DNA from: Microbacterium sp. zg-Y1090
GTDB lineage: Bacteria > Actinomycetota > Actinomycetes > Actinomycetales > Microbacteriaceae
Length of the DNA: 64,000 nucleotides
Direction of reading: 5' to 3'
Assembly (NCBI RefSeq): GCF_030246945.1
Contig: NZ_CP126742.1
Location: forward strand, 2,914,001-2,978,000
A program made the translations under genes and the position numbers. Positions 29,137 through 37,144 of the stretch are shown here, piece by piece. The notes below the pieces were generated by a model. The model was given only the letters and a program-made list of their open reading frames with translations. It was not told the DNA's origin and ran no database searches. Position 1 is the stretch's first letter, and each line of letters opens with the position of its first letter.

Positions 29137-30863
29137 AGATGCGTCCCTTCGGTCTCCGCGCCGGCGATCACCAGCGTGCCGCCTGCGGCATCCACCCGGT
29201 CGGCCAGGCCCCGCAGACCGGTGCCGCCGTCGAACGTCGCGCCCCCGACGCCGTCATCACGGACGTCGAGCCGCAGGGTGCCATCGCGGCGCTCCAGCCG
29301 CACCTCGGCCGATCGCGCCTGAGAGTGCTTGACGACATTGGTGAGCGCCTCGGCGATGACGAAGTACGCGGTGTCGGATGCCGCGTCGTCGAGCGGTCCC
29401 GCACCGCCCACCAGGCGCGTCGGAATCGGCATGCGGTCGACCAGCTCCTCGGCAGCGGCGAACAGACCCCGCTCGATGAGGGCTGCGGGGACGAGGTCGT
29501 GCACGAGGCGGCGCAGGTCGGCCGCGGCGGCGTCGATCTCGCGGCGCAGCCCCGTAGCGCGCTCCGCCACCGCCGCAGGCTCGGCGGAGGCCAGGCGCTG
29601 CGCATCGACGGCGAGCATCACCAGCTGTGACTGCAGCCCGTCGTGAAGATCCCGCGCGATGCGGCGACGCTCGCGGTCGGCCGCCTCGACCAGTCGCTCG
29701 CGGGAGCGGATCAGCGCGCGCCGGCTCGCTCGCAATTCTGCCGTGAGCCTCTCCCGGTCGACCGCGATGGCGACGACGTTGCCTGCCGTGCGCACCAGCT
29801 CGTCATCCCGCAGCAGGCGGCGATCGTATTCGATGGCGCCGATCAGCCGGCCGTCGAGGACGATGCGCGACCATCCCCGGTGCGCCGCCGGGGTCGGCAC
29901 CGCACGGCCTTCCGCGTCGACGTAACCACCCCGTTCCGCCACCCAGAACGACAGCCCCACCGAGGCGTCGCCGAGCGCGCGCGCAATGGCGGTCTCGAGC
30001 ACCTCGCGTGTGGCCGGCGCCGCGCCCAGCCACGTGCCGAGTTCTTCCAGCTGACCGGTGCGGGCGAATCCGCCGCGCAGCATGCCGAGCGCGAAAGCCA
30101 CGGGGACTCCCGCGATCACCAGGTACTGCACCGACGCCTGCACCGCGGAATCGAGCCCCAGCACCCCCACCAGCACCGACCCGCTCAGCGGCGTGGCGGC
30201 GGCGGCGAAGATGCCGTAGGAGAACAGCGGCGCGAGCACCCGGCGGTGAGCGCGGTCGGCCCGACGCAGTCGGCCGGCGAGGATGACCACAGCAGCGGCC
30301 ATCACCCCTGCACCGGCGATCGCCTGCACGGTCAGCGCGGCCCGGGCCACCTCCGGCGCATCCGCGACGACCAGTGCCGGCGCCGGGCCCGCCGGGTCGA
30401 AGAGATACTGCGGCGCCTCGAGCAGCGTGGACAGCACGTACCCCGCGACGACGACGCCGACGGCTCTGCGCGACCTCAGATGTCCGCTCGGGAACGCCAG
30501 CAGCAGATGCAGCATGGCGGGCAGGATCAACGTGGCGCACACGGCACCGATGCCCATGAGAACCGGGACCTCGGTGTTGCCGCACATTGCGAGGTAGACC
30601 GTCATGCCCGCCAGCACGATCAGCTGTCCGAGCGGGTTGCTCGGCCGTCGTCGCCAGGCGATCAGTCCGATGGCGGCGTAGACCCAGAAGATGGCCGTGC
30701 CGGCGACCATCACGGGCCAGTTCGGATCGGCGCGCGGCAGCAGGGCGAGCTGCACCACCCCCAGAACCGCCGCGGCCGCGGCGATCAGCGCCAGGGCGCG
30801 ATGCAGCGAGCGTGCGAGCGCCGACCGGACGGGAACCGGGCGGGAGCCGAGGGGAGGGGTCAT
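29109..30863 (-). CDS. membrane sensor histidine kinase (HisKA_3)
   Basis: A 584-residue kinase. The N-terminal 280 residues carry about eight to nine hydrophobic helices, an unusual large membrane sensor. A GAF-like stretch follows (about 285-370). The dimerisation helix with the phospho-His is ERRRIARDLHDGLQSQL, and the ATPase has DVRDDGVGG and GTGLRGLADRVDAAGGTL. The start is the ATG before TPPLGSRP; upstream residues look random. Paired with the overlapping response regulator. The signal is unknown, possibly envelope stress. Confidence 0.9.
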   Translation of the reverse strand: MTPPLGSRPVPVRSALARSLHRALALIAAAAAVLGVVQLALLPRADPNWPVMVAGTAIFWVYAAIGLIAWRRRPSNPLGQLIVLAGMTVYLAMCGNTEVPVLMGIGAVCATLILPAMLHLLLAFPSGHLRSRRAVGVVVAGYVLSTLLEAPQYLFDPAGPAPALVVADAPEVARAALTVQAIAGAGVMAAAVVILAGRLRRADRAHRRVLAPLFSYGIFAAAATPLSGSVLVGVLGLDSAVQASVQYLVIAGVPVAFALGMLRGGFARTGQLEELGTWLGAAPATREVLETAIARALGDASVGLSFWVAERGGYVDAEGRAVPTPAAHRGWSRIVLDGRLIGAIEYDRRLLRDDELVRTAGNVVAIAVDRERLTAELRASRRALIRSRERLVEAADRERRRIARDLHDGLQSQLVMLAVDAQRLASAEPAAVAERATGLRREIDAAAADLRRLVHDLVPAALIERGLFAAAEELVDRMPIPTRLVGGAGPLDDAASDTAYFVIAEALTNVVKHSQARSAEVRLERRDGTLRLDVRDDGVGGATFDGGTGLRGLADRVDAAGGTLVIAGAETEGTHLCVTLPCAS

Positions 30864-31017
30864 CGGGCACCAGGAGATCGGGGACCTCCATTGTGGCCCC
30901 TGACGGGCCGGCGACCTAAGGACCCAGGTCGCCAGCTTGCGGTGGTGCACCCGCCGAGGCGGACCCGGCCCGCGAGCCACGCGCACGGGCTGCCGCACTG
31001 CGGTCACGCGGTGGCGC

Positions 31018-31029
31018 TAATGTTCGGGC
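31018..31029 (+). promoter_or_regulatory. leaderless -10 box for the UMF1-type transporter
   Basis: TAATGT (31018-31023) ends 6 nt before the ATG at 31030. The gene is divergent from the histidine kinase with 166 bp between. Confidence 0.5.
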
Positions 31030-32439
31030 ATGACCACCTCGCCGGGCGAGGCCCGACACCTGCCCGCCACCGCCGATACCGACGCGCTGCCCGTCATGGG
31101 CCTCGACCTGCGCCGCGACAGCCCTGCGCCACGCAAGACCGTGCTGGCGTGGGCGCTGTGGGACTGGGCGGCGCAGCCGTTCAACACGGTCATCCTGACC
31201 TTCATCTTCACCGCCCTGTACCTCACCACCGACGTCTTCCTCCCGGCCGAGGTCGCCGCCCTTCCCGACGGCGACCGGGTGAAGGAGGTGGCCGAGGCGG
31301 GACTGGCCGCGGGCCTCGGCTGGGGCACCACGATCGCGGGCCTGCTGATCCTCGCGCTGGCCCCCGTGCTGGGCCAGCAGGCCGATGCGGCGGGCCGCCA
31401 GAAACTGTGGCTCGGCATCGGCACCGGCGGGCTGGTCATGAGCATGGCGCTGCTGTGGTTCGTCGAACCCGCTCCGGCGCTGTTCTGGCTCGGCGTGGCC
31501 CTCATCTCCGCCGGCACGGTCTTCAGCGAGATCGCGGGCGTCAACTACAACGCCATGCTCATCGGCATCGCGACGCCCCGCACCATCGGGCGCATCTCGG
31601 GCCTGGGCTGGGGCTTCGGCTATCTCGGCGGCATCGTCGCCCTGATCCTCGTGGTCGTCTTCTACATGTCCGACTGGTTCGGCCTGAGCGAGGACGGCGG
31701 GCTGCCGTTCCGCATCATCGCCGTAGGGTGCGCGCTGTGGACGGTCGCCTTCGCCATCCCGATCTTCCTGCGCGTGCCCGAGCCCTCGCTGGGGCGCCCC
31801 GAGCGGCGCGTCGGACTGCTGCGCGGCTACGGACTGCTCGTGCGCGATGTGATCGACCTGTACCGCACGCCGCAGTCGCGGCCCACGTTCTGGTTCCTGC
31901 TGTCCAGTGCGGTGTTCCGCGACGGGCTGAGCGGGGTGTTCACCTTCGGTGCGATCATCGCCGGCCGCGTGTACGGCTTCGAGTTTCTCGACCTCGTCAT
32001 CTTCGGCATCGCCGCCAACCTCATCGCCGGGGTCTCGACCCTCATCGTCGGACGCTGGGACGACCGGTTCGGCCCCAAGACCGTCATCCTGTGGTCGCTG
32101 ACCGTCATGGTCGTGCTGGCCACGGCGGTCTTCGCGCTGGTGGATGCCGGCCCGATCGTCTTCTGGGTGGGCGGGCTGGCCCTGTGCGCCTGCGTCGGCC
32201 CGGCGCAGGCGGCATCCCGCTCGTTCCTCGCACGCCTGACTCCGGCGGGGCGGGAGGGCGAGATCTTCGGGCTCTACGCGACGACCGGGCGGGCGGCGGG
32301 GTGGATGACCTCGCTGCTGTGGGCGGTGCTCATCTCCCTGACCGGGGCGACGGCGTTCGGAATCCTCGGCATCGCCGTCGTGCTGCTGGCCGGGCTGCTG
32401 CTGCTGCTGCCGGTCGCAGCGCCCGCGCGCGTGCGCTGA
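31030..32439 (+). CDS. MFS transporter, UMF1/Atg22-like
   Basis: A 469-residue permease with about twelve helices. The first helix has the family pattern LAWALWDWAAQPFNTVILTFIF. Other marks are GRISGLGWGFGYLGGI, DGLSGVFTFGAIIAG and GPAQAASRSFLARLTPAGREGEIFGLYATTGR. UMF1 proteins resemble yeast Atg22, an amino-acid effluxer; the bacterial substrate is unknown. The start is supported by the -10 box spacing. Confidence 0.88.
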   Translation: MTTSPGEARHLPATADTDALPVMGLDLRRDSPAPRKTVLAWALWDWAAQPFNTVILTFIFTALYLTTDVFLPAEVAALPDGDRVKEVAEAGLAAGLGWGTTIAGLLILALAPVLGQQADAAGRQKLWLGIGTGGLVMSMALLWFVEPAPALFWLGVALISAGTVFSEIAGVNYNAMLIGIATPRTIGRISGLGWGFGYLGGIVALILVVVFYMSDWFGLSEDGGLPFRIIAVGCALWTVAFAIPIFLRVPEPSLGRPERRVGLLRGYGLLVRDVIDLYRTPQSRPTFWFLLSSAVFRDGLSGVFTFGAIIAGRVYGFEFLDLVIFGIAANLIAGVSTLIVGRWDDRFGPKTVILWSLTVMVVLATAVFALVDAGPIVFWVGGLALCACVGPAQAASRSFLARLTPAGREGEIFGLYATTGRAAGWMTSLLWAVLISLTGATAFGILGIAVVLLAGLLLLLPVAAPARVR

Positions 32440-32452
32440 GGGCCGGCCCCGT

Positions 32453-34162
32453 TCAGCGTTCGCCGCGCAGGCGAGCCAGCCGACGCGCCCAGTGGGGCGC
32501 CGGCACGCCCTCTTCATTGGGCAGCTCCACCTCGAGGCCGTAGTGCTCGCCGATGCGCTCCACGAACTGTTCACGCTGCACCCGCTCGTAGGCCGCCCGC
32601 TCCCGGCGGAACGCCACCACGAGCGCCCAGCAGATCAGCAGCATGACGACGCTGAACGGCAGAGCGATGATGATCGCCGCCGTCTGCAGCGCGACCAGGC
32701 CGCCGGCGATGAGCAGCGCGACCGCGAGCACGGCCGTGATGAGGGTGAACAGCACGCGCACCGGCTTGCTCGGCTCCGGGTTTCCGCCGGTGGCGAGCAT
32801 GCCCATGACGAGGGCGCCGGAGTCGGCGGAGGTCACGAAGAAGATCGCGATCAGGATCAGCGCGCCGATGGTGAGCAGCAGCGTGCCGGGCAGGTACTCG
32901 AACAGCTGGAACAGCGCACCCTCGATGTCCACCGTGCCGTCGGGGCCCGTCATCGCACCGGGGGTGTCGGTCTCGATCTTGAGCGCCGAGCCGCCGAGCA
33001 CCGCGAACCAGAGGATGCCGAGCAGGGTCGGGACGATGAGCACGCCCATGACGAACTCGCGCACCGTGCGTCCCCGGCTCACCCGGGCGATGAAGATGCC
33101 GACGAAGGGCGCCCACGAGATCCACCAGCCCCAGTAGAACGCGGTCCATGCCGCCTGCCACTCCTGGCCCGCGGTGCCCTGGAAGGCACTGACGCTGAAG
33201 CTGAGTCCGATGAAGTTCTGCAGATAGGCGCCGATCGACTGCACCCACTCACGCAGCAGGTAGAGGGTGTCACCGGCGAAGAGCACGAACAGCAGCAGGG
33301 CGGCGGCCAGCACCAGATTCGTGGTGGAGAGCCACTTCATGCCCCTGGTCACGCCCGAGAGCACGGAGAAGAGCACGGCGCCGGTGATCACCACGATGAT
33401 GACGATCTGCTCGACGATGCCGGGGTTCTCGACGAAGCCGGCCGCCGAGAGCCCCGAGCTGATCTGCAGCACACCGAGGCCGAGGCTCGTCGCTACCCCG
33501 AACAGGGTGCCGACGAGGGCGATGGCGTCGATGGCATTGCCCCACCCGCCCCGCACCCGACGACCCATGATGGGCTCGAGCGCCCAGCGGATCGACAGCG
33601 GACGGCGGCGGCGGTGGATCGCGTAGGCGAGCGCGAGACCCACGACGACGTAGATCGCCCAGGCCTGCACACCCCAGTGCAGGTAGGTCTGGGTCAACGC
33701 GGACTGTGTGAGCTGCGCCGTGGTGCCCTCCACGCCCGGCTTGGGCGTCACGAAGTGACTGAGCGGCTCGCTCACGCCGTAGAAGACCAGACCGATCCCC
33801 ATCCCCGCGGCGAACAGCAGCGAGAACCAGACGCCGGTCGAGAACTCGGGCTTGTCGTCGTCTCGCCCGAGGCGGATGTCGCCGAACCGGCTGAAGCCGA
33901 GGAAGAGGCAGAACGCGACGAAGAAGGCGGTGATGGCCACGTAGTACCAGCTGAACCCGTCGACGATGGCGCCCTGGATCGTGCCGAAGAACGTCTCGGC
34001 CTCAGTGGGGAACGCGATCGCGAAGGCGCTGAAGACGAGGGTGACCACCGCAGCCGGTCCGATCACCCAAGGGCTGGGCGTGAAGCGACGGGCGTCGGTC
34101 GGGCTGTCGGCGGGCGCGGGGGCGGCAGGGGCGGGCTCTGCGGGCAGATTCGGGTTGCTCAC
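32453..34162 (-). CDS. BCCT family betaine/choline transporter
   Basis: A 569-residue secondary transporter of the betaine/choline/carnitine family for uptake of compatible solutes. The aromatic substrate-box helix HWGVQAWAIYVVVGLALAY and the family signature WAPFVGIFIARVSRGRTVREF are both present, with about twelve helices from residue 40 on. The start was set at the GTG before SNPNLPAEP because a TACCGT -10 box ends 7 nt upstream; a GTG three codons earlier overlaps that box. The C-terminal 60 residues are charged, the part that senses osmotic state in BetP. Confidence 0.92.
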   Translation of the reverse strand: MSNPNLPAEPAPAAPAPADSPTDARRFTPSPWVIGPAAVVTLVFSAFAIAFPTEAETFFGTIQGAIVDGFSWYYVAITAFFVAFCLFLGFSRFGDIRLGRDDDKPEFSTGVWFSLLFAAGMGIGLVFYGVSEPLSHFVTPKPGVEGTTAQLTQSALTQTYLHWGVQAWAIYVVVGLALAYAIHRRRRPLSIRWALEPIMGRRVRGGWGNAIDAIALVGTLFGVATSLGLGVLQISSGLSAAGFVENPGIVEQIVIIVVITGAVLFSVLSGVTRGMKWLSTTNLVLAAALLLFVLFAGDTLYLLREWVQSIGAYLQNFIGLSFSVSAFQGTAGQEWQAAWTAFYWGWWISWAPFVGIFIARVSRGRTVREFVMGVLIVPTLLGILWFAVLGGSALKIETDTPGAMTGPDGTVDIEGALFQLFEYLPGTLLLTIGALILIAIFFVTSADSGALVMGMLATGGNPEPSKPVRVLFTLITAVLAVALLIAGGLVALQTAAIIIALPFSVVMLLICWALVVAFRRERAAYERVQREQFVERIGEHYGLEVELPNEEGVPAPHWARRLARLRGER

Positions 34163-34175
34163 GGCGTCCACGGTA
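34163..34175 (-). promoter_or_regulatory. leaderless -10 box for the BCCT gene
   Basis: TACCGT on the minus strand (34170-34175), 7 nt before the GTG at 34162. Spacing is one longer than the usual six in this genome. Confidence 0.4.
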
Positions 34176-34245
34176 ACCGGGCACCGCCGGGGGGCGCCCG
34201 CGCTTGCGCGCGGCGTCCACCGTGTGGCAGGCCGCGCGCCGGGGC

Positions 34246-34851
34246 TCAGGCGCCGCGGGAGCCGACGTCGCTCGTGCCGACGTTCGTGCGGTGGAAGTTG
34301 AGCGATGACCGGGATGCCGTCGGCCCCCGCTGACCCTGGTAGCGGTTGCCGTAAGGGCCGGAGCCGTAGGGGTTCTCGGCCGCCGAGGAGAGGCGGAAGA
34401 AGCAGAGCTGGCCGATCTTCATGCCCGGCCACAGCTTGATGGGCAGAGTCGCGACGTTCGACAGCTCGAGAGTGACGTGACCGGTGAAACCGGGGTCGAT
34501 GAACCCGGCGGTGGAGTGGGTGAGCAGGCCGAGCCTGCCCAGCGACGACTTGCCCTCCAGGCGCGCGGCGACGTCGTCGGGCAGGCTCACCTGCTCGAAG
34601 GTGGCGCCGAGGGCGAACTCGCCGGGGTGCAGGATGAACGGCTCGTCGGGGTCGACCTCGATCAGGCGGGTCAGTTCGGGCTGGTCCTCCGCCGGATCGA
34701 TGAACGGGTACTTGTGGTTGTCGAACAGGCGGAAGTAACGGTCCAGCCGCACGTCGACGCTCGAGGGCTGCACCATCTCGGGCAGCCAGGGGTCGAGGCC
34801 GATGCGGCCACCGTCGATCTCGAGGCGGATGTCGCGGTCGCTCAGCAGCAC
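34246..34851 (-). CDS. dcd: dCTP deaminase
   Basis: A 201-residue enzyme of thymidylate precursor supply (dCTP to dUTP, or directly to dUMP if bifunctional). MLLSDRDI at the N-terminus, [16 protein letters not shown], the active-site [13 protein letters not shown] and [15 protein letters not shown] with the catalytic Glu, and [10 protein letters not shown] are present. The start is a GTG with TAGGCT 6 nt upstream. The C-terminal 15 residues run past the usual end. Confidence 0.96.
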   Translation of the reverse strand: MLLSDRDIRLEIDGGRIGLDPWLPEMVQPSSVDVRLDRYFRLFDNHKYPFIDPAEDQPELTRLIEVDPDEPFILHPGEFALGATFEQVSLPDDVAARLEGKSSLGRLGLLTHSTAGFIDPGFTGHVTLELSNVATLPIKLWPGMKIGQLCFFRLSSAAENPYGSGPYGNRYQGQRGPTASRSSLNFHRTNVGTSDVGSRGA

Positions 34852-34863
34852 GCGATCAGCCTA
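34852..34863 (-). promoter_or_regulatory. leaderless -10 box for dcd
   Basis: TAGGCT on the minus strand (34858-34863), 6 nt before the GTG start of dcd. Confidence 0.55.
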
Positions 34864-34900
34864 GCGGCGCGAACTGCGCCGCTGCGCGGCCGGGGCGCCG

Positions 34901-36202
34901 TCACGGGAAGTCGACGATCGCGAACCCGAGCGGCAACTGCCGGGTTCGCGCCTCCGGCCTGGGCAGCGCACCCTGCAGGAAGGTTCCGGTCAAGTAGTCG
35001 TCGGCGTCCGCGATCAGCTCGGGCGCGACCTGCCCCCCGTAGTCGAACCCCGTCAGCGCGTAGGGCAGCGAGTCGGAATCGAGCAGGCTGGGGCCGTCCA
35101 TCAGCTGGAAATGCAGGTGGGAGGCGTTGGCGTTGCCGGTGTTGCCCAGGTGCCCGAGCACCTGGCCGGCCGTCACCGTGTCGCCGATCTCGACCGTGAC
35201 CGACCCGGCGATCAGGTGGGCGTACATCGCGTAGACGCCGTCACCGATGTCGAGCACCACGTGATTGCCGTCGACATTCTCGACGGTGAGCTTCGCCGCG
35301 AGTTCGGGGTCGTGCGCAGGCAGCACGCCCGGGGCGTTTGCCGCCATGCCGTCGAGGATCGACACGACCGTGCCGTCGGCGACGGCGAGGATGTCGGCGC
35401 CGTAGTCGATGTAGCTGTCGTTGCTCGTCTTGTCGCCGGAGTAGAACGCGCCCGCGGCGTTCGTGCGCTTCCAGTCGATCGCGAATCGCTGACTGTTGTT
35501 GAGCTTGCCGTTGACCGACATCACGGAGCTGCGATGGGGAAAGCCCGGTTCGCAGCATCCGTTCAAGGCGATCCAGTCGTCGCCGCGCACCGGCGGCGCG
35601 ATGACGGGCAGCGCGCGACGGGAGATGGCCAGCGGGGTGGCGAGATACTCCATGGCGCCCGGCTCGCCGAACGCCGGCGACAGGGCGCCGGTACCCGCGA
35701 TGCGGTGCAGGAGCACCGGGGGAAGGCTGTCGAGAGAATCGACGGTGAAGTCGATGAAGACCACGCGGCTCGTCTGCGGCGGGATGACCGCACTGTCGAT
35801 GTACCCGGCGGGAAGCCCCCGCAGTCGGTTGCACTCCCCGAAGGTGCAGGACGGGTCCACCAGCGCCGCCCCGGAGAAGCTCGCAATCGTCCGCTCCGGG
35901 TCGGCACCGTCGACGACGTCGATGCGATCCACCGTGGCGGGGACCTGCGTGGCATTGGTGAGCTGGAGGTCGTAGACGACGTGGAGCCGTCCATCGGTCC
36001 CGGGGAACGGCAGAGGCGGTGCGCCGATGGTGGCGACGGTGACCGCCGTGAACGCGTCCGGCACCGTCACACCGGCCGCGGACACCTCGACGGGGGGCGC
36101 ATTCGTGGCATCGGGGAGCGCGGCGGCGGAGCAGCCGACGACCAGCACCGCCCCCGCAGCGATCAGCGGGATGGCCAGACGGAATACGCGGCGAGATGTC
36201 AC
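34901..36202 (-). CDS. M23-like lipoprotein with altered zinc site
   Basis: A 433-residue lipoprotein. The signal peptide ends in the lipobox VVGCS (Cys 24). Residues about 45-200 form a beta-rich domain without a known name and with Cys 119, 124, 216 and 217. The C-terminal LytM/M23 domain has YAHL and SHLHFQ (His 362 and 364), but the first metal motif reads RFAID at 239-243, with Arg where the zinc-binding His of HxGxD belongs. It may be a non-catalytic peptidoglycan-binding form. The GTG start has a GGAG site. It is divergent from the next gene with 109 bp between. Confidence 0.82.
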   Translation of the reverse strand: MTSRRVFRLAIPLIAAGAVLVVGCSAAALPDATNAPPVEVSAAGVTVPDAFTAVTVATIGAPPLPFPGTDGRLHVVYDLQLTNATQVPATVDRIDVVDGADPERTIASFSGAALVDPSCTFGECNRLRGLPAGYIDSAVIPPQTSRVVFIDFTVDSLDSLPPVLLHRIAGTGALSPAFGEPGAMEYLATPLAISRRALPVIAPPVRGDDWIALNGCCEPGFPHRSSVMSVNGKLNNSQRFAIDWKRTNAAGAFYSGDKTSNDSYIDYGADILAVADGTVVSILDGMAANAPGVLPAHDPELAAKLTVENVDGNHVVLDIGDGVYAMYAHLIAGSVTVEIGDTVTAGQVLGHLGNTGNANASHLHFQLMDGPSLLDSDSLPYALTGFDYGGQVAPELIADADDYLTGTFLQGALPRPEARTRQLPLGFAIVDFP

Positions 36203-36299
36203 GCTGATGCTCCAGTTCGTGCGGTTTCTGCGAAGTTATCAGCGGGTGCCGGCGCACCGGTGGGGACCTGAGTCCCCTGTTTCGCCGTCCGGCGATCCC

Positions 36300-36311
36300 T
36301 AGCGTCGTGGC
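36300..36311 (+). promoter_or_regulatory. leaderless -10 box for the 36312 gene
   Basis: TAGCGT (36300-36305) ends 6 nt before a GTG at 36312. This favours the GTG over the ATG one codon later. Confidence 0.5.
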
Positions 36312-37115
36312 GTGATGCAAAAGAGCAGGTCCCGAGTCCACCCCTGGAAGATCGTCGCGGTCGCCGTCGGCGCTGCCGCCGTCGTCGGTGTCGGAGTGGC
36401 GATCGCCATCGGCGCGTCGACCGCGTCGCCCCCTGCGGCAGAGCCGGCCTCGTCCGCGACAGAGCCGTCGGGAGCGCCGGCTGCCGACGGAAGAGTCGCG
36501 GCGACCCCCGAGCAGGCGTACGCCCTCTCGCTGCCGGTGCTGGGCGCGTGGCTCGAGGACGACTTCGACCATGCATGGATCGCGACGGCCGGCACGCTGG
36601 AAGCCGCCGCCGCCGCGCTGGACTACGCGGCGCGCGACGACGTGCAGTACGCGCATTGGGTGGACACCTTCACCCAAGTGCTCGACATCGCCGATGCGGT
36701 CGCCGACGGCGACCAGCAGGCAGCGCTGGCGGCCTACGCTCCACTGTCGGCGCAGCACCCGGGCCCGTACGCCGACGTCATCGTCGATCGGTCCGTCTCC
36801 CGGGTTCCCGCCGATGACGCACTCCCGCATCTTGACGCCCTCGACGCGGCGATCGCCGCCGGCGACCACATCGCGGTGCGCCGATCTGCGGGCGACGTCG
36901 CCGAGGCGTTCGCCGAGGTCATCCGCGCGGCTCAGCTTCACGTTCCGGATGAGGCCCACCAGGTGCTCACCCGCCTGCTGCCCGCGCTGCATGTCGTCGA
37001 CGAGGTGCACGCCGCCGTCCGCGACGACCAGACCGAGGATGCCGCTGCGGCAGCCGCCGAACTGCGCTCCTCTTTCGACACCTTCACCGCCTGGCACCAG
37101 AGCGTGTCCGGCTGA
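36312..37115 (+). CDS. membrane-anchored protein of unknown function
   Basis: A 267-residue protein I do not recognise. A basic N-terminus (KSRSRVHPWK) is followed by one hydrophobic helix (about 16-37), then a Pro/Ala/Ser linker to about residue 62. The rest is Ala/Asp/Glu/His-rich and probably all alpha-helical, with several acidic repeats (EDDFDHAW, DDALPHLDALDAAIAAGDH). Topology suggests an external helical domain held by one N-terminal anchor. It is 29 nt upstream of the 37145 gene, so the two are probably an operon and their products may work together. Confidence 0.75.
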   Translation: MMQKSRSRVHPWKIVAVAVGAAAVVGVGVAIAIGASTASPPAAEPASSATEPSGAPAADGRVAATPEQAYALSLPVLGAWLEDDFDHAWIATAGTLEAAAAALDYAARDDVQYAHWVDTFTQVLDIADAVADGDQQAALAAYAPLSAQHPGPYADVIVDRSVSRVPADDALPHLDALDAAIAAGDHIAVRRSAGDVAEAFAEVIRAAQLHVPDEAHQVLTRLLPALHVVDEVHAAVRDDQTEDAAAAAAELRSSFDTFTAWHQSVSG

Positions 37116-37144
37116 CATCCACGATCACTCAGGGAACGAAGAAC

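Noticed and set aside
30916..32574. A 552-codon minus-strand frame opposite the UMF1 transporter
   Set aside because: Low-complexity Arg/Asp/Gly/His protein without motifs; the plus-strand gene has clear helices and family marks.
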